DNA of 64,000 bases, from positions 496,001 to 560,000 of the forward strand of contig NZ_CP136628.1 in NCBI RefSeq assembly GCF_032918005.1. Reading direction: 5' to 3'. The position numbers and the translations under genes are program-made. Below the pieces are notes generated by a model that saw only the letters and a list, made by a program, of their open reading frames with translations, did not search any database and was not told the origin of the DNA. The number at the start of each line of letters is the position of its first letter. Positions within the stretch are counted from its first letter, which is position 1. The DNA comes from Bradyrhizobium sp. NDS-1 (GTDB lineage: Bacteria; Pseudomonadota; Alphaproteobacteria; Rhizobiales; Xanthobacteraceae). Shown here one piece after another: positions 37,830 through 46,438 of this stretch.

Positions 37830-38648
37830 ATGAAATCGGAACTTGCAGAGATGGCGTTGGATCAGAAGCGCACCATGCTGGATGACGATGCACCCGACGC
37901 GGTGCCGGTGCCGCATGCGCTGGTGCCGCATCTCGATGAGACCGCAATTCTGCTCGACATCGACGGGACCCTGCTCGACCTGATGCCGACGCCGCGTGAA
38001 GTGTGGGTGCCGCCGGGGTTGTCGGAAACGCTGAAACATCTGACCGAGCGCACCTCCGGCGCGCTGGCGCTGGTCAGCGGCCGCTCGCTCAACGACATCG
38101 ACCTGATCTTCGCACCCGACGTGTTTCGCGCCGTCGCCGGCCACGGCGCCGAGATGCGGCTGTCGGTGGACAATGAAGCCGACGCCGTGCATGCGCCACC
38201 GCTGGACAAGGAGCTGAAGCGCCGCCTGGCGGCCATTGCCAAGCTCAGCCCGGGCATTCTGCTCGAGGACAAGGGCTATTCGCTCGCCCTGCATTACCGG
38301 CTCGCGCCGCACGCGGAGAAAGCGATCTACGAATCCGTCTCGGTGATCCGTGCCGACCTGCCCAATGCGCCCATCGAGGTGCTGCCCGGCAAGTTCGTTT
38401 GCGAGATCAAGCATTCCGGATTCACCAAGGCGACCGGCGTGCGTGAACTGATGAAGCGGGAGCCGTTCAAGGGGCGGCGTCCGATCTTCATCGGCGACGA
38501 CGTCACCGATGAAACCGTGTTTGCGATCATGCCCGACATGAACGGGCTTGCCTTCTCCGTCGGCCGCCGTGCCATGGGCGTAAACGGCCATTTCGATGCG
38601 CCAAGCGACGTGCGGGCGTTCCTTGCCCGCCTGCTCGATCCGAGGTGA
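37830..38648 (+). CDS. otsB: Trehalose-6-phosphate phosphatase
   Basis: 272 residues of the HAD superfamily. Motif I is LLDIDGTLLD with the nucleophile and acid/base Asp pair; motif II is LVSGRSLNDID; motif III/IV are KFVCEIKHSGFTKATGV and FIGDDVTDETVF. The C2-type cap of OtsB lies between (GHGAEMRLS, SLALHYRLAP). It removes phosphate from trehalose-6-phosphate made by otsA. Starts 4 bases after the MFS stop, so they are co-transcribed from the EcfG-type promoter. Confidence 0.95.
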   Translation: MKSELAEMALDQKRTMLDDDAPDAVPVPHALVPHLDETAILLDIDGTLLDLMPTPREVWVPPGLSETLKHLTERTSGALALVSGRSLNDIDLIFAPDVFRAVAGHGAEMRLSVDNEADAVHAPPLDKELKRRLAAIAKLSPGILLEDKGYSLALHYRLAPHAEKAIYESVSVIRADLPNAPIEVLPGKFVCEIKHSGFTKATGVRELMKREPFKGRRPIFIGDDVTDETVFAIMPDMNGLAFSVGRRAMGVNGHFDAPSDVRAFLARLLDPR

Positions 38649-38830
38649 AACTGAGGCGGCGCCACGTCGCAGACCATGATGCTCGGGAAGCGGCGCCGTT
38701 GGGTGCCACAATGTGCTGCGCAAAAGGCCGCAATCGCTGTCTTTGCAGTGGAAAGTCCCGGTTCCCTCAAGCGAAACCAGTTCCAACGCGCGCGCCCGAT
38801 TTTGGTTTCAATTCGTTGAAACGATGGTCA

Positions 38831-38855
38831 GGAACCATATTGATGAACGGCAGTT
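38831..38855 (+). promoter_or_regulatory. EcfG-like promoter upstream of otsA
   Basis: GGAAC (38831-38835), 17 bases, GTT (38853-38855), with A instead of C ahead of GTT. It lies 35 bases before the otsA start. Weaker than the pair at 36.2 kb, but position and target make it plausible. Confidence 0.6.
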
Positions 38856-38889
38856 AAACGGGGTGGAATGAAACAGGAGGGGACGACCT

Positions 38890-40353
38890 GTGAACTTAGT
38901 CGTCGTTTCGAATCGTGTCGCGCGCGGCAAGCCTAACGAGCCCATGACGGGCGGCCTCGCGGCAGCCTTGTTGCCGGTGGTGGAACATTCCGGCGCGATC
39001 TGGGTGGGATCTTCGGGGCGGGTGCGTGACGGCCATCAGAAGGAACCGTTCGCCGAGATCGAAGCGCTGGGAACGGGCGCGATTGCGACGCTGGATCTGC
39101 CGGCGGCGCATTACGGCGGCTATTACGAGGGCTTTGCCAATTCGGCGCTGTGGCCGGCGCTGCATTCGCGCAGCGATCTGATCCGCGTCTCGCGTGAGGA
39201 TTATGTCAGCTATCGCGAGGTCAACGCCTTCATGGCGCGCGCCTTGATGCGGTTCCGAAAAACAAAGACCGCGTTCTGGGTGCAGGATTATCACTTCCTC
39301 GCGCTCGGTGCGGAACTGCGTGATCTCGGCGTCGACGATCCGATCGGCTTCTTCCTGCATACGCCGTGGCCCGTCACTGCCGTGATGCAAGGCGTGCCCA
39401 ATCATCGCGAGCTGATCACGGCGATGCTGGCCTACGATCTGCTCGGCTTCCAGACCAACGAGGATTGCCAGAACTTCCTCGCCTATGTCGGCGGAGAGCT
39501 CGGCCTCGCCGTCGAGGACGGCGTTGCGATCTCGCAGCATGGCCGCACCCGCTGCGAGGTCTTTCCGATCGGCATCGATGCGGAGAAGTTCGCAGCCTAT
39601 GCCGCGAAATCGGCATCGCACCCCGACGTGTCGCGGCTGAGGCGCAGCCTCAACGGCGAGCGGCTTGCGATCGGCGTCGACCGCCTCGATTATTCGAAAG
39701 GCCTCGTCAACCGCATCAGCGCATTCGACCGGCTGTGGACGGAGCAGCCGCAGTTCGCGCGCAGCATCTCGCTGCTTCAGATCGCCAACCCCTCGCGCGG
39801 CGCGATCGAGGCCTATGGCAATCTTCAGAACGAGGTCGCGCGCCTCGTCACCGACGTCAACGGCCGTCACGGCGAGGTGGACTGGACCCCGATCCGCTAT
39901 TTGAACAAGGGATTCAGCCAGGCCGTGCTCGCTGGTCTTTATCGGACGGCGCAAGTCGGCGTGGTGACGCCGCTGCATGACGGCATGAATCTCGTCGCCA
40001 AGGAATATGTCGCCGCGCAAAACCCGGCCGATCCCGGCGTGCTGGTGCTGTCGAAGTTCGCGGGCGCGGCCAACGAGCTCGAGACCGCCTTGCTCGTCAA
40101 TCCGCACGACATCGACGGCATGGCGCGCGCGATCGCGGTCGCGGCCGCAATGCCGCTCCCCGAGCGCAAGATGCGGTGGGATGCGATGATGAAGAAGCTG
40201 CGCGGCCATACCATCCAGCAATGGTCGGCCGACTTCGTCGCGGAACTGGAAAAGTGCCGGACCGAGAAGGCCGCGGTCGCCCCGCTCGCAGCGCAACCGC
40301 CGCAAGCCTTGCGCTGGCTGAAGTCGGCGATATCAGGCGTGCGGTTGATTTAG
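38890..40353 (+). CDS. otsA: Trehalose-6-phosphate synthase
   Basis: 487 residues from GTG 38890, with GGAGGGG upstream. GT20 family GT-B fold: N-terminal NLVVVSNRVA, the glucose-6-phosphate loop (FANSALWPALHSRSDL), WVQDYHFLALGAELR, DRLDYSKGLVNRISAF at the UDP-glucose site, and HDGMNLVAKEYVAAQ. It joins UDP-glucose and glucose-6-phosphate; otsB then dephosphorylates the product to trehalose, an osmo- and desiccation protectant. A 241-base gap with its own promoter separates it from otsB. Confidence 0.96.
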   Translation: MNLVVVSNRVARGKPNEPMTGGLAAALLPVVEHSGAIWVGSSGRVRDGHQKEPFAEIEALGTGAIATLDLPAAHYGGYYEGFANSALWPALHSRSDLIRVSREDYVSYREVNAFMARALMRFRKTKTAFWVQDYHFLALGAELRDLGVDDPIGFFLHTPWPVTAVMQGVPNHRELITAMLAYDLLGFQTNEDCQNFLAYVGGELGLAVEDGVAISQHGRTRCEVFPIGIDAEKFAAYAAKSASHPDVSRLRRSLNGERLAIGVDRLDYSKGLVNRISAFDRLWTEQPQFARSISLLQIANPSRGAIEAYGNLQNEVARLVTDVNGRHGEVDWTPIRYLNKGFSQAVLAGLYRTAQVGVVTPLHDGMNLVAKEYVAAQNPADPGVLVLSKFAGAANELETALLVNPHDIDGMARAIAVAAAMPLPERKMRWDAMMKKLRGHTIQQWSADFVAELEKCRTEKAAVAPLAAQPPQALRWLKSAISGVRLI

Positions 40354-40370
40354 AAGCTGAGCAACTTTGC

Positions 40371-40521
40371 TTTCCCTCTCCCCTTGGGAGAGGGTGGCTC
40401 GCGGCGAGACGGGTGAGGGGTATGTTTCCTCACGCGTACCTCTCGCGGTATAACTCGTGGACGCAACCCCTCATCCGTCGCGCCTGCGAGTGCCACCTTC
40501 TCCCACAAGGGGAAAAGGAAG
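40371..40521. repeat. Dispersed intergenic repeat after otsA
   Basis: Second copy of the element at 22031-22185: TTCCCTCTCCCCTTGGGAGA at the left end, GACGGGTGAGGGGTAT and ACCCCTCATCCGTCGCG inside, CTTCTCCCACAAGGGGA at the right. Fills the gap between otsA and the convergent small exported protein. Confidence 0.75.
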
Positions 40522-40527
40522 AAGGTC

Positions 40528-40869
40528 TCAATAACAGTACGACACGCCCTCCAGAACCGCACACTGCCGCTTGTTCGGCGCGTTGGGATCGTCCAGCGGC
40601 ACCACGCCCTTGCCCTGGCCGACGAACACGCCGGGCCCGACATGCACCGAGCTCTTGTTGCCGATGATGACGCTTTGATGCGGCGTCGAGCTCGAGCGCG
40701 TGCCGTCCGGCCAGATGATGGCATCGCCGGACAGCACCCCGCGGCGCCCGTCGTTGCAGCTCACATCGACGCCCTGCCGGATGCAGACCTGGGCCAGAGC
40801 CGGCACGGCGAAGGCGGGGACAAGGGCCGATAGCAGGCTCAGCACGGTGATGGTCTTGCGGATGGTCAC
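40528..40869 (-). CDS. Small exported protein of unknown function
   Basis: From GTG 40869 (VTIRKTITVLSLLSALVPAF) it is 113 residues with a signal peptide ending PALA before QVCIRQG. The mature part carries four Cys (VCIRQ, VSCND, RQCAV, YCY at the end) that could form two disulfides, and a beta-rich middle (GVLSGDAIIWPDGTRSS). An upstream extension to 40986 is not protein-like. Family not recognised; a periplasmic location is supported, role unknown. Confidence 0.7.
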   Translation of the reverse strand: MTIRKTITVLSLLSALVPAFAVPALAQVCIRQGVDVSCNDGRRGVLSGDAIIWPDGTRSSSTPHQSVIIGNKSSVHVGPGVFVGQGKGVVPLDDPNAPNKRQCAVLEGVSYCY

Positions 40870-41063
40870 GGCGTCCCCGGTCGTGGTTGGCGTCCTCACG
40901 TGAATCGTCGCGGCAAACCCGCCATGGGTTCGGCCCCCGGGCGGTTCAGGGCATGTAGGATCACAGATATTATCTCGTAAATACAACAGGTTGCGGAAAA
41001 TTCACCCGATTTTCCTTCGATCTCTTGCAAAATCATCGGCGCCCCTTCAAGAGAGGGCGCTCC

Positions 41064-41153
41064 GGAGAGATGGCCGAGTGGCTTAAGGCGCACGCTTGGA
41101 AAGCGTGTGTGCGGGAAACCGTACCGTGGGTTCGAATCCCACTCTCTCCGCCA
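41064..41153 (+). tRNA. tRNA-Ser (anticodon GGA)
   Basis: Complete type II tRNA of 90 bases including encoded CCA. The acceptor stem GGAGAGA pairs with TCTCTCC, followed by discriminator G and CCA. D-arm TGGCCGAGTGGCTTAAGGCG; anticodon stem-loop CGCTTGGAAAGCG with GGA; long variable arm; T-arm GTGGGTTCGAATCCCAC. It reads UCC and UCU. It marks the left border of the accessory island, though no duplicate of its 3' end was found in the window. Confidence 0.97.
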
Positions 41154-41321
41154 GTTTCGTTTCCTGAACGCCCTCTCCGGCCCAGTCGAAGCAGCTCGTC
41201 GACGCTCATTTCCCGCGTTTTTTAGCGCTGAACCGTACTTTGCCGGTCCGGTGTGCACGCGCCCCCCTTCTCCGCTACCCTGCTTTTCTCCAAACCTCTG
41301 TACTTTCTGAGCGGGTAACGG

Positions 41322-41483
41322 ATGACAAAAGCCATTGAAAATCAAAAGATTTCAATCGTCGGAAAAACAGAAGGGTTCGTTTCTTACTTGGCTGCCAAGA
41401 TGACGACTTCTGGCGGAACTTATGTGAGTACGGTCGCGCGAGACGCTTTGCACACGTTCGATGATGTAAACCTGAGACAATAA
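41322..41483 (+). CDS. Small unknown protein, 53 residues
   Basis: MTKAIENQKISIVGKTEGFV begins and ALHTFDDVNLRQ ends this short frame just inside the island. It has a beta-strand then helices, reminiscent of small DNA-binding or antitoxin proteins, but no family is recognised. AT-richer than the flanking chromosome. No strong ribosome site; moderate confidence that it is a gene. Confidence 0.45.
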   Translation: MTKAIENQKISIVGKTEGFVSYLAAKMTTSGGTYVSTVARDALHTFDDVNLRQ

Positions 41484-41564
41484 CCGCCTCAAGCGACGTG
41501 GAATGGTTGCTCCTGCTCCAGCGGTAGCTGCCCGGCCCTTTCGGGTAGAAGCCTCGCCGCCCCA

Positions 41565-41760
41565 TCATGGGTCGGGGATGCGAGCGACTGCCTTCGCGAT
41601 CTTCCTGGCCTCTTCAGGTTTCTGTGCCCGACCGACTACGTCTGTAAGTCGTCTCGGGCGATGACTGTCGCGATCGCGATGCCGTTGGCGTCCTCCACGA
41701 ACGGATCGGCCTCTGGTCGTTCCACACTCCGGAGGAAAACGCCGGGCTTGGGCCGTCTTC
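41565..41760 (-). pseudogene. Frameshifted small gene remnant
   Basis: On the minus strand one frame reads GRRPKPGVFLRSVERPEADP, then FVEDANGIAIATVIARDDLQ before a stop at about 41650. The next frame continues DVVGRAQKPEEARKIAKAV and ARIPDP to TGA at 41567-41565. The two halves join into one plausible protein if a single base is shifted, and no start codon is present. I read it as a decayed gene left by an earlier insertion. Family unknown. The rest of the 41484-41895 gap holds nothing else. Confidence 0.5.
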
Positions 41761-41895
41761 CATTGCTGAACAAAACTAGAACATGAATCAAGCGTGTGGT
41801 AGCGTGTGCCGCGCCAAAATACGAATCAGGGGTTGCACGGAACCTACCGGAACCTAATGAACGGGAACGGGCTAACTAGCTATGGGGGCCAAGGA

Positions 41896-42969
41896 ATGGC
41901 CGACTTTTACGAACTCGACTTCTTACCTGTTCATACGTCTAAGAGTGGGGACTGTATCACCATTCGCTATTCGATCGGAGGTGCTTCGCCGGTTCTGCAC
42001 GTTGTGGACGGCGGATACACGAGCACAGCGCCTGACCTCGTGGCCCACATTAAAAAGTGGCACAGCGTTACGCACATTGACCATGTGGTTGTCACACACC
42101 CGGACAAGGACCATGCCGAGGGCCTGGCTCCGATACTGGAAGGTTATTCCATTGGCACGCTCTGGATGTTGCGGCCGTGGATTTATGCGGACCAGCTCAT
42201 CCAGCATTTTCCTCGCATGCAGTCGGCAGACACGCTGCGTGAGCGGCTGCGCGATGACTACCCGTACATTGCGACACTCGAAGAGATCGCACTCCGGCGG
42301 GGAATCAATATTCAGGAGCCGTTTCAGGGTCGCCAGATCGGCGCATTCACCGTGCTCGCTCCCTCGCCGACGCGGTATGGACAGCTGATCTTGCGGTCTG
42401 ACCGGACCCCGCAGCTCGCGCAGGGTATGGGGGGCCTGTTGGCCGCTCTGGTCGTTCCGATGAAAGCAGCGGTACGCATGCTGCGGGACAGTTGGGGATC
42501 TGAACGTTTCTCCAGCGAAGAAACGAGCGTCGAAAATGAAATGAGCGTCGTGCAGTTCGCCAACATTGCCGGCGACAACATCGTGCTCACGGGTGACGCG
42601 GGTCGGTCCGGCATGGCCGAGGCCGCAGACTTTGCGCCAAACGCAGGCCTGTATCTCCCCGGCGTGAAGCAATTTCAGGTGCCGCATCACGGCGGCCGTC
42701 GAAATCTTTCTACCGAAATCTGTGACCGGTGGCTCGGGCCAAGGCTTCCGTCACTTTTGCCCGAAGGCAGCGAGCTCTTTCACGCGCTTATTAGCTCGGC
42801 GAAGGAAGACACAGACCATCCGCGTAATGCCGTCATCCGGGCCATGCGGCACCGCGGGGCGTTTGTCGCGACGACCGAAGACTCCGCGTTCCGCGCTCAC
42901 AAGAACTCACCTCAGCCATGGGCTGGGGCACTGACGAATTACCCCTACCCCAATGAGCAGGAGGAGTAG
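41896..42969 (+). CDS. ComEC-type metallo-beta-lactamase-fold hydrolase
   Basis: Start ATG 41896 (MADFYELDFLPVHTSKSGDC) with AAGGA upstream gives 357 residues; the frame back to 41806 lacks protein character. The metal motif is HxDxDH as in the ComEC/Rec2 nuclease-like domain: THPDKDHAEG with His68, Asp70, Asp72, His73. NIVLTGDAGRSG and FQVPHHGGRRNL supply the further Asp and His ligands. Unlike ComEC it has no membrane channel; the next gene, two bases downstream, encodes a separate membrane protein. First gene of a four-gene cluster proposed here as a defence locus. Substrate unknown; nucleic acid or nucleotide is possible. Confidence 0.8.
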   Translation: MADFYELDFLPVHTSKSGDCITIRYSIGGASPVLHVVDGGYTSTAPDLVAHIKKWHSVTHIDHVVVTHPDKDHAEGLAPILEGYSIGTLWMLRPWIYADQLIQHFPRMQSADTLRERLRDDYPYIATLEEIALRRGINIQEPFQGRQIGAFTVLAPSPTRYGQLILRSDRTPQLAQGMGGLLAALVVPMKAAVRMLRDSWGSERFSSEETSVENEMSVVQFANIAGDNIVLTGDAGRSGMAEAADFAPNAGLYLPGVKQFQVPHHGGRRNLSTEICDRWLGPRLPSLLPEGSELFHALISSAKEDTDHPRNAVIRAMRHRGAFVATTEDSAFRAHKNSPQPWAGALTNYPYPNEQEE

Positions 42970-42971
42970 CG

Positions 42972-43727
42972 GTGTTCAAATTCCTCGATGCGTACACCCT
43001 CCGCGCACGGCTGTTTCCCGCCATCCTGGGCGCGGCACCGGCACTGGCCGCGCTCGCCTTGCTGGTGTCGTGGCAACACGTCCACATGTCCAACGTGATT
43101 GCGAGCATCACGCTCTTCGTTTTGGTGTTCGCGCTGGCTGACTTCGCCCGCAAACTCGGTGTAGCTATCGAGCCGAAGATTTACGCAGAAATGGGCGGCA
43201 AGCCATCGGTCACCATGTTTCGCCGGTCGGATCACACGATTGAACAAGCCACCAAAGAACGCTATCGGACCTTCATTGCCGGCAAGATTAACCAGCTGGT
43301 GCCGTCGTCGCGGCAGGAGGCGGCCAATCAAGCTGTGGCTGATGAGTTCTATGAGGCGTGCGGTACCTGGCTCCGCGCGCACACGCGTGATGCCAAGAAA
43401 TTCCCGTTGGTGTTCGGCGAAAACGTCGGCTACGGCTTTCGCCGTAACCAGTTCGGCCTGAAGTGGGTTGCGCTCGGGCTGAACCTGATCGTAGTCCTGA
43501 TCTGCGCCGGGCTCCTTTGGTATCGCGTGCCGCTGGACATGGGGGCTGACCTCACGAACCGCACGACGCTCGTGTTCATCGTAGCAGCGATCCACGCCGC
43601 CTATTTCGCATTTGCCGTCACCAAGGAAAGCGTCAAGACCGCAGCCCGGAAGTACGGCCGTGAACTAATCTTGTCCACGGAAGCGCTGATCTCTCCGTTG
43701 CCGGCGCCGCGTAAAGAGGGAAAGTAA
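42972..43727 (+). CDS. Four-helix membrane protein paired with the ComEC-type hydrolase
   Basis: 251 residues from GTG 42972, two bases after the preceding stop. Two N-terminal TM helices (about 16-35 and 40-60) and two C-terminal ones (about 164-184 and 193-214) flank a cytoplasmic domain of about 100 residues. That domain holds EPKIYAEMGGKPSVTMFRRS and KKFPLVFGENVGYGFRRNQF. The last string resembles an uncharacterised bacterial family I recall near metallo-hydrolases and phage-defence genes; unverified. Its stop overlaps the next start by one base (TAATG), so translation is coupled on both sides. Confidence 0.65.
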   Translation: MFKFLDAYTLRARLFPAILGAAPALAALALLVSWQHVHMSNVIASITLFVLVFALADFARKLGVAIEPKIYAEMGGKPSVTMFRRSDHTIEQATKERYRTFIAGKINQLVPSSRQEAANQAVADEFYEACGTWLRAHTRDAKKFPLVFGENVGYGFRRNQFGLKWVALGLNLIVVLICAGLLWYRVPLDMGADLTNRTTLVFIVAAIHAAYFAFAVTKESVKTAARKYGRELILSTEALISPLPAPRKEGK

Positions 43728-44413
43728 TGGTCGACCAAACAGCAGCGGAAGCCAAGGAGAAGTACATCAAGGTCATGGGTGAAGAGCTCGGCACGCAGTA
43801 TGCCGAACTTTGGCAGGAACTCGCTCAACTGAACATCAGGTGGTTGGAGTTCATCGAGCTCTACGGAACGAAGAAGAGTCGAATCGAATTGATGAACCGA
43901 TCTACCGGCCACTTCTTCCGGATGGTGCAAGACTGCCTATGGGAAGGATTGATGCTGCACATAGCACGATTGACTGACCGACCGGTATCTTTCGGTCGGA
44001 CAAATTTGACGCTGCATAACCTTCCTGCGCTGATCCCTGACGTGGCGTTGAAGAGGAAGCTAGAAGCGCTGTGCTTGGATGCAACGAACAAGACGAAATT
44101 TGCTCGGGATTGGCGCAACCGCCACATAGCTCATCGTGATCTTGACCTAGCTCTCGGCACTACGGCAAAGCCGTTGCCCGCCGTTGAGATTCGGCAGGTG
44201 AACGATGCTCTGGGTTGCTTTACCGAGATATTGAACAGCATCGCTGGGCCTTATCTGCATTCCACGACATCGTTCAAGCATGGTGTACGCCTGCACGGAG
44301 CGATCGAATTGCTGTATCTCTTGGACGATGGGCACGCGCTGCAAGCCGAGCGCAGGAGGCGGTTGGATGCCGGCGACTACAGCCCGGAGCTATCTGAGGC
44401 GAACGACGTCTAG
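43727..44413 (+). CDS. AbiU2-like HEPN-domain protein
   Basis: 228 residues, all helical. The sequence fits the HEPN AbiU2-like group: RSTGHFFRMVQDCLWEGLML, then a central DWRNRHIAHRDLDL with the R-N-x4-H arrangement (Arg130/Asn131/His136) characteristic of HEPN ribonucleases. AbiU2 was described as part of an abortive-infection phage-resistance locus in Lactococcus. Here it would be an RNase toxin or RNA-binding effector. Coupled by a one-base overlap to the membrane protein upstream. The HEPN motif is clear; AbiU2 grouping is by recall. Confidence 0.65.
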   Translation: MVDQTAAEAKEKYIKVMGEELGTQYAELWQELAQLNIRWLEFIELYGTKKSRIELMNRSTGHFFRMVQDCLWEGLMLHIARLTDRPVSFGRTNLTLHNLPALIPDVALKRKLEALCLDATNKTKFARDWRNRHIAHRDLDLALGTTAKPLPAVEIRQVNDALGCFTEILNSIAGPYLHSTTSFKHGVRLHGAIELLYLLDDGHALQAERRRRLDAGDYSPELSEANDV

Positions 44414-44455
44414 CGGCAAGTTGCTTTAGCGGCTTATCACACAATTGGGGTCGGC

Positions 44456-45994
44456 ATGGCGAAGAACATTGTTATCTTCTCGGATGGCACTGGGCAGGAC
44501 GGCGGAGCTCGTCCCGAACAGCGGATAAGCAACATCTATAAGATGTACCGCATATCGCGCGACCATGCTGACACCGGCATCGATCCGTCAAAGCAGGTTG
44601 TATTCTACGATGCGGGTCTCGGAACCGACATAGGTGCAACTGCGCTGACTGCCCCGGTGCGCTTCGTTCAAAAGATGCTTGGCTCTGTCACTGGTGCCGG
44701 TATCAAGCGCAACATCGCAGACTCCTATGAATTCATTATCAACCACTACGAAGACGGCGACAGGATCTTTCTGTTTGGCTTCAGCCGAGGCGCTTACACA
44801 GTGCGCAGCCTCGCGAATCTGCTGATGTTCTGCGGTGTCCCAACCAAAACGCCCAGCGATCCATTGATGCGGTACAGAAAGGCTGCAAAGGATATCGCTT
44901 GGGAGGCGGTAGATGCGGTGCTTGAACATGGCGCCGGGCACCCGAGAGCCGACTTTGAGGATGAACGAGTTGAATTAGCCAAGCGCTTCCAACTCAAATA
45001 CGGTTCGGGCGATGGGTCCGACTCGAACGTCGCTCCCTATTTCATCGGCGTGTTCGACACCGTCGCGGCGTTGGGAGCGAATGGATTACGCTATTTCATC
45101 ATTCAGGCTGCACTCGCCGCAGGAGTTGGAGTAGTCGCATTCATTGCCGGATTCATTCCTGCTGTAATGCTGGCCGCTCTTTGCACTTGGTTGCTCGGCA
45201 CGAATTTCATGCTAATTGGCTTCGTCGCTCAAGTCGCCATCGTGGGAGCTGCCCTCGCTCTCTTCTGGTACTGGCAGAACAAGGCTGACATCAAGACTAT
45301 CACTGACTACCCGAAGCCTGGCGAGTCGCGATCCCATAAGGCAGTTTGGAAAGGTGCCAATTTTGATCGTCTCCTGAGCCGCCATGTCGCTTTTGCTCGC
45401 TCAGCGAACGCGATAGACGAAACCCGGAAGGACTTCGACCGCGTACCGTGGGGCGGCAGCGACGAGGGCGCTCCGCATTTCCCGGGTCATGAGCGGCTTC
45501 TCCAATGGTGGTTCGCGGGCAACCACTCGGACATCGGAGGCTCCTATCCGGAACCGGAGTCCCGCCTCTCGGACGTCGCGTTGGAATGGATGTGCGGCGA
45601 GGCTGTCGCCGTTCCAAACGGATTGCTAACTGGTCCAATTTTCGTTGGCGGCAGGAAGATGCCGAATACAGGGGACACCGGTCCCGCATTAAATATCTTT
45701 CCTGCGGCCGACGGGGTCCAGCACTGCGAGGTCGCAGGTATGCGAGACACGCTCGATTCGCAGGCCGCAAAGCTTCCAAAGTGGCCTTGGCTTCAGAAGT
45801 TAGTCAGCAGTCAGAATTGGGAAGCGAAAACTCGCGACATTCAGCCGGAGGCCAAAGTTCACCCTGCGGTTCGGGAGCGTTTCAATCTCTCAGAGATCAT
45901 TCAGTGCGCCTCCGGCAGCGGTCCTTATCGTCCTGCTGCACTTGCAAATCACGTTGAATTCAAACCCTATTATTCGGGTCCCGCAAAGGGTTGA
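44456..45994 (+). CDS. DUF2235 alpha/beta-hydrolase with internal membrane helices
   Basis: 512 residues. The N-terminus MAKNIVIFSDGTGQDGG and the nucleophile elbow LFGFSRGAYTVRSLA (Ser110, GxSxG) define DUF2235, the Tle1-type phospholipase/esterase fold. A likely catalytic Asp is in IGVFDTVAALG (about 203) and a His in WWFAGNHSDIGGSYPEPE (about 365). Three hydrophobic stretches (about 213-275) are inserted in the middle, so the enzyme is membrane-attached. T6SS effectors of this family are known, but no T6SS gene is present; a membrane-damaging effector of the same cluster is the better guess. 42 bases after the HEPN gene. Confidence 0.75.
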   Translation: MAKNIVIFSDGTGQDGGARPEQRISNIYKMYRISRDHADTGIDPSKQVVFYDAGLGTDIGATALTAPVRFVQKMLGSVTGAGIKRNIADSYEFIINHYEDGDRIFLFGFSRGAYTVRSLANLLMFCGVPTKTPSDPLMRYRKAAKDIAWEAVDAVLEHGAGHPRADFEDERVELAKRFQLKYGSGDGSDSNVAPYFIGVFDTVAALGANGLRYFIIQAALAAGVGVVAFIAGFIPAVMLAALCTWLLGTNFMLIGFVAQVAIVGAALALFWYWQNKADIKTITDYPKPGESRSHKAVWKGANFDRLLSRHVAFARSANAIDETRKDFDRVPWGGSDEGAPHFPGHERLLQWWFAGNHSDIGGSYPEPESRLSDVALEWMCGEAVAVPNGLLTGPIFVGGRKMPNTGDTGPALNIFPAADGVQHCEVAGMRDTLDSQAAKLPKWPWLQKLVSSQNWEAKTRDIQPEAKVHPAVRERFNLSEIIQCASGSGPYRPAALANHVEFKPYYSGPAKG

Positions 45995-46438
45995 ATTGCG
46001 CTTAAAGAGATTCGAATGGTCGTTGTCTAGATTGTACGTTTCGATGATCACGCCTCTTGTCGTTGGAAGAGGGCGCCGTGACCAAATTCAATCGCATATT
46101 TCCGGGTATGCTTCTCTGCGGTCGGAGATACGTGGTGCTCGACCCGGACGATTTTCGCGCGATTGGGATGCCAATCCGCGGCAGCGCCGGAGCGAAGTAA
46201 TCTCGCGAGAGATTGCTGGGTTGGCCAATCAAATCTCCTGATTTTATGATTGCGGGGGAGACTGGTTCGCGATGAATGCTGATGAATTGGGGCGAGCTCG
46301 GGAGGCCGACCCACCCCACTGTACTTAGCAAGCGCACAAGCTCCGCGTGGTAGCCAACGTATTATCTTACAAAAAGCTTTTCGCGGTGAGCCGAGGCCCG
46401 TGACTATCACCTCTGCGAGCAATCTTGCTCTCCGCACT
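45995..46438. other. Interval with no secure gene
   Basis: A 40-codon plus-strand frame (GTG 46078 to TAA 46200, VTKFNRIFPGMLLCGRRYVV) has a GGAAGAGGG upstream and may be a small gene or a fragment, but no family is recognised. Otherwise nothing is seen. Convergent ends of the DUF2235 and recombinase clusters meet here. Confidence 0.35.

Noticed and set aside
44456..45994. Type VI secretion effector locus
   Set aside because: DUF2235 can be a T6SS effector, but no VgrG, Hcp, PAAR or immunity gene is nearby and the protein has internal membrane helices.
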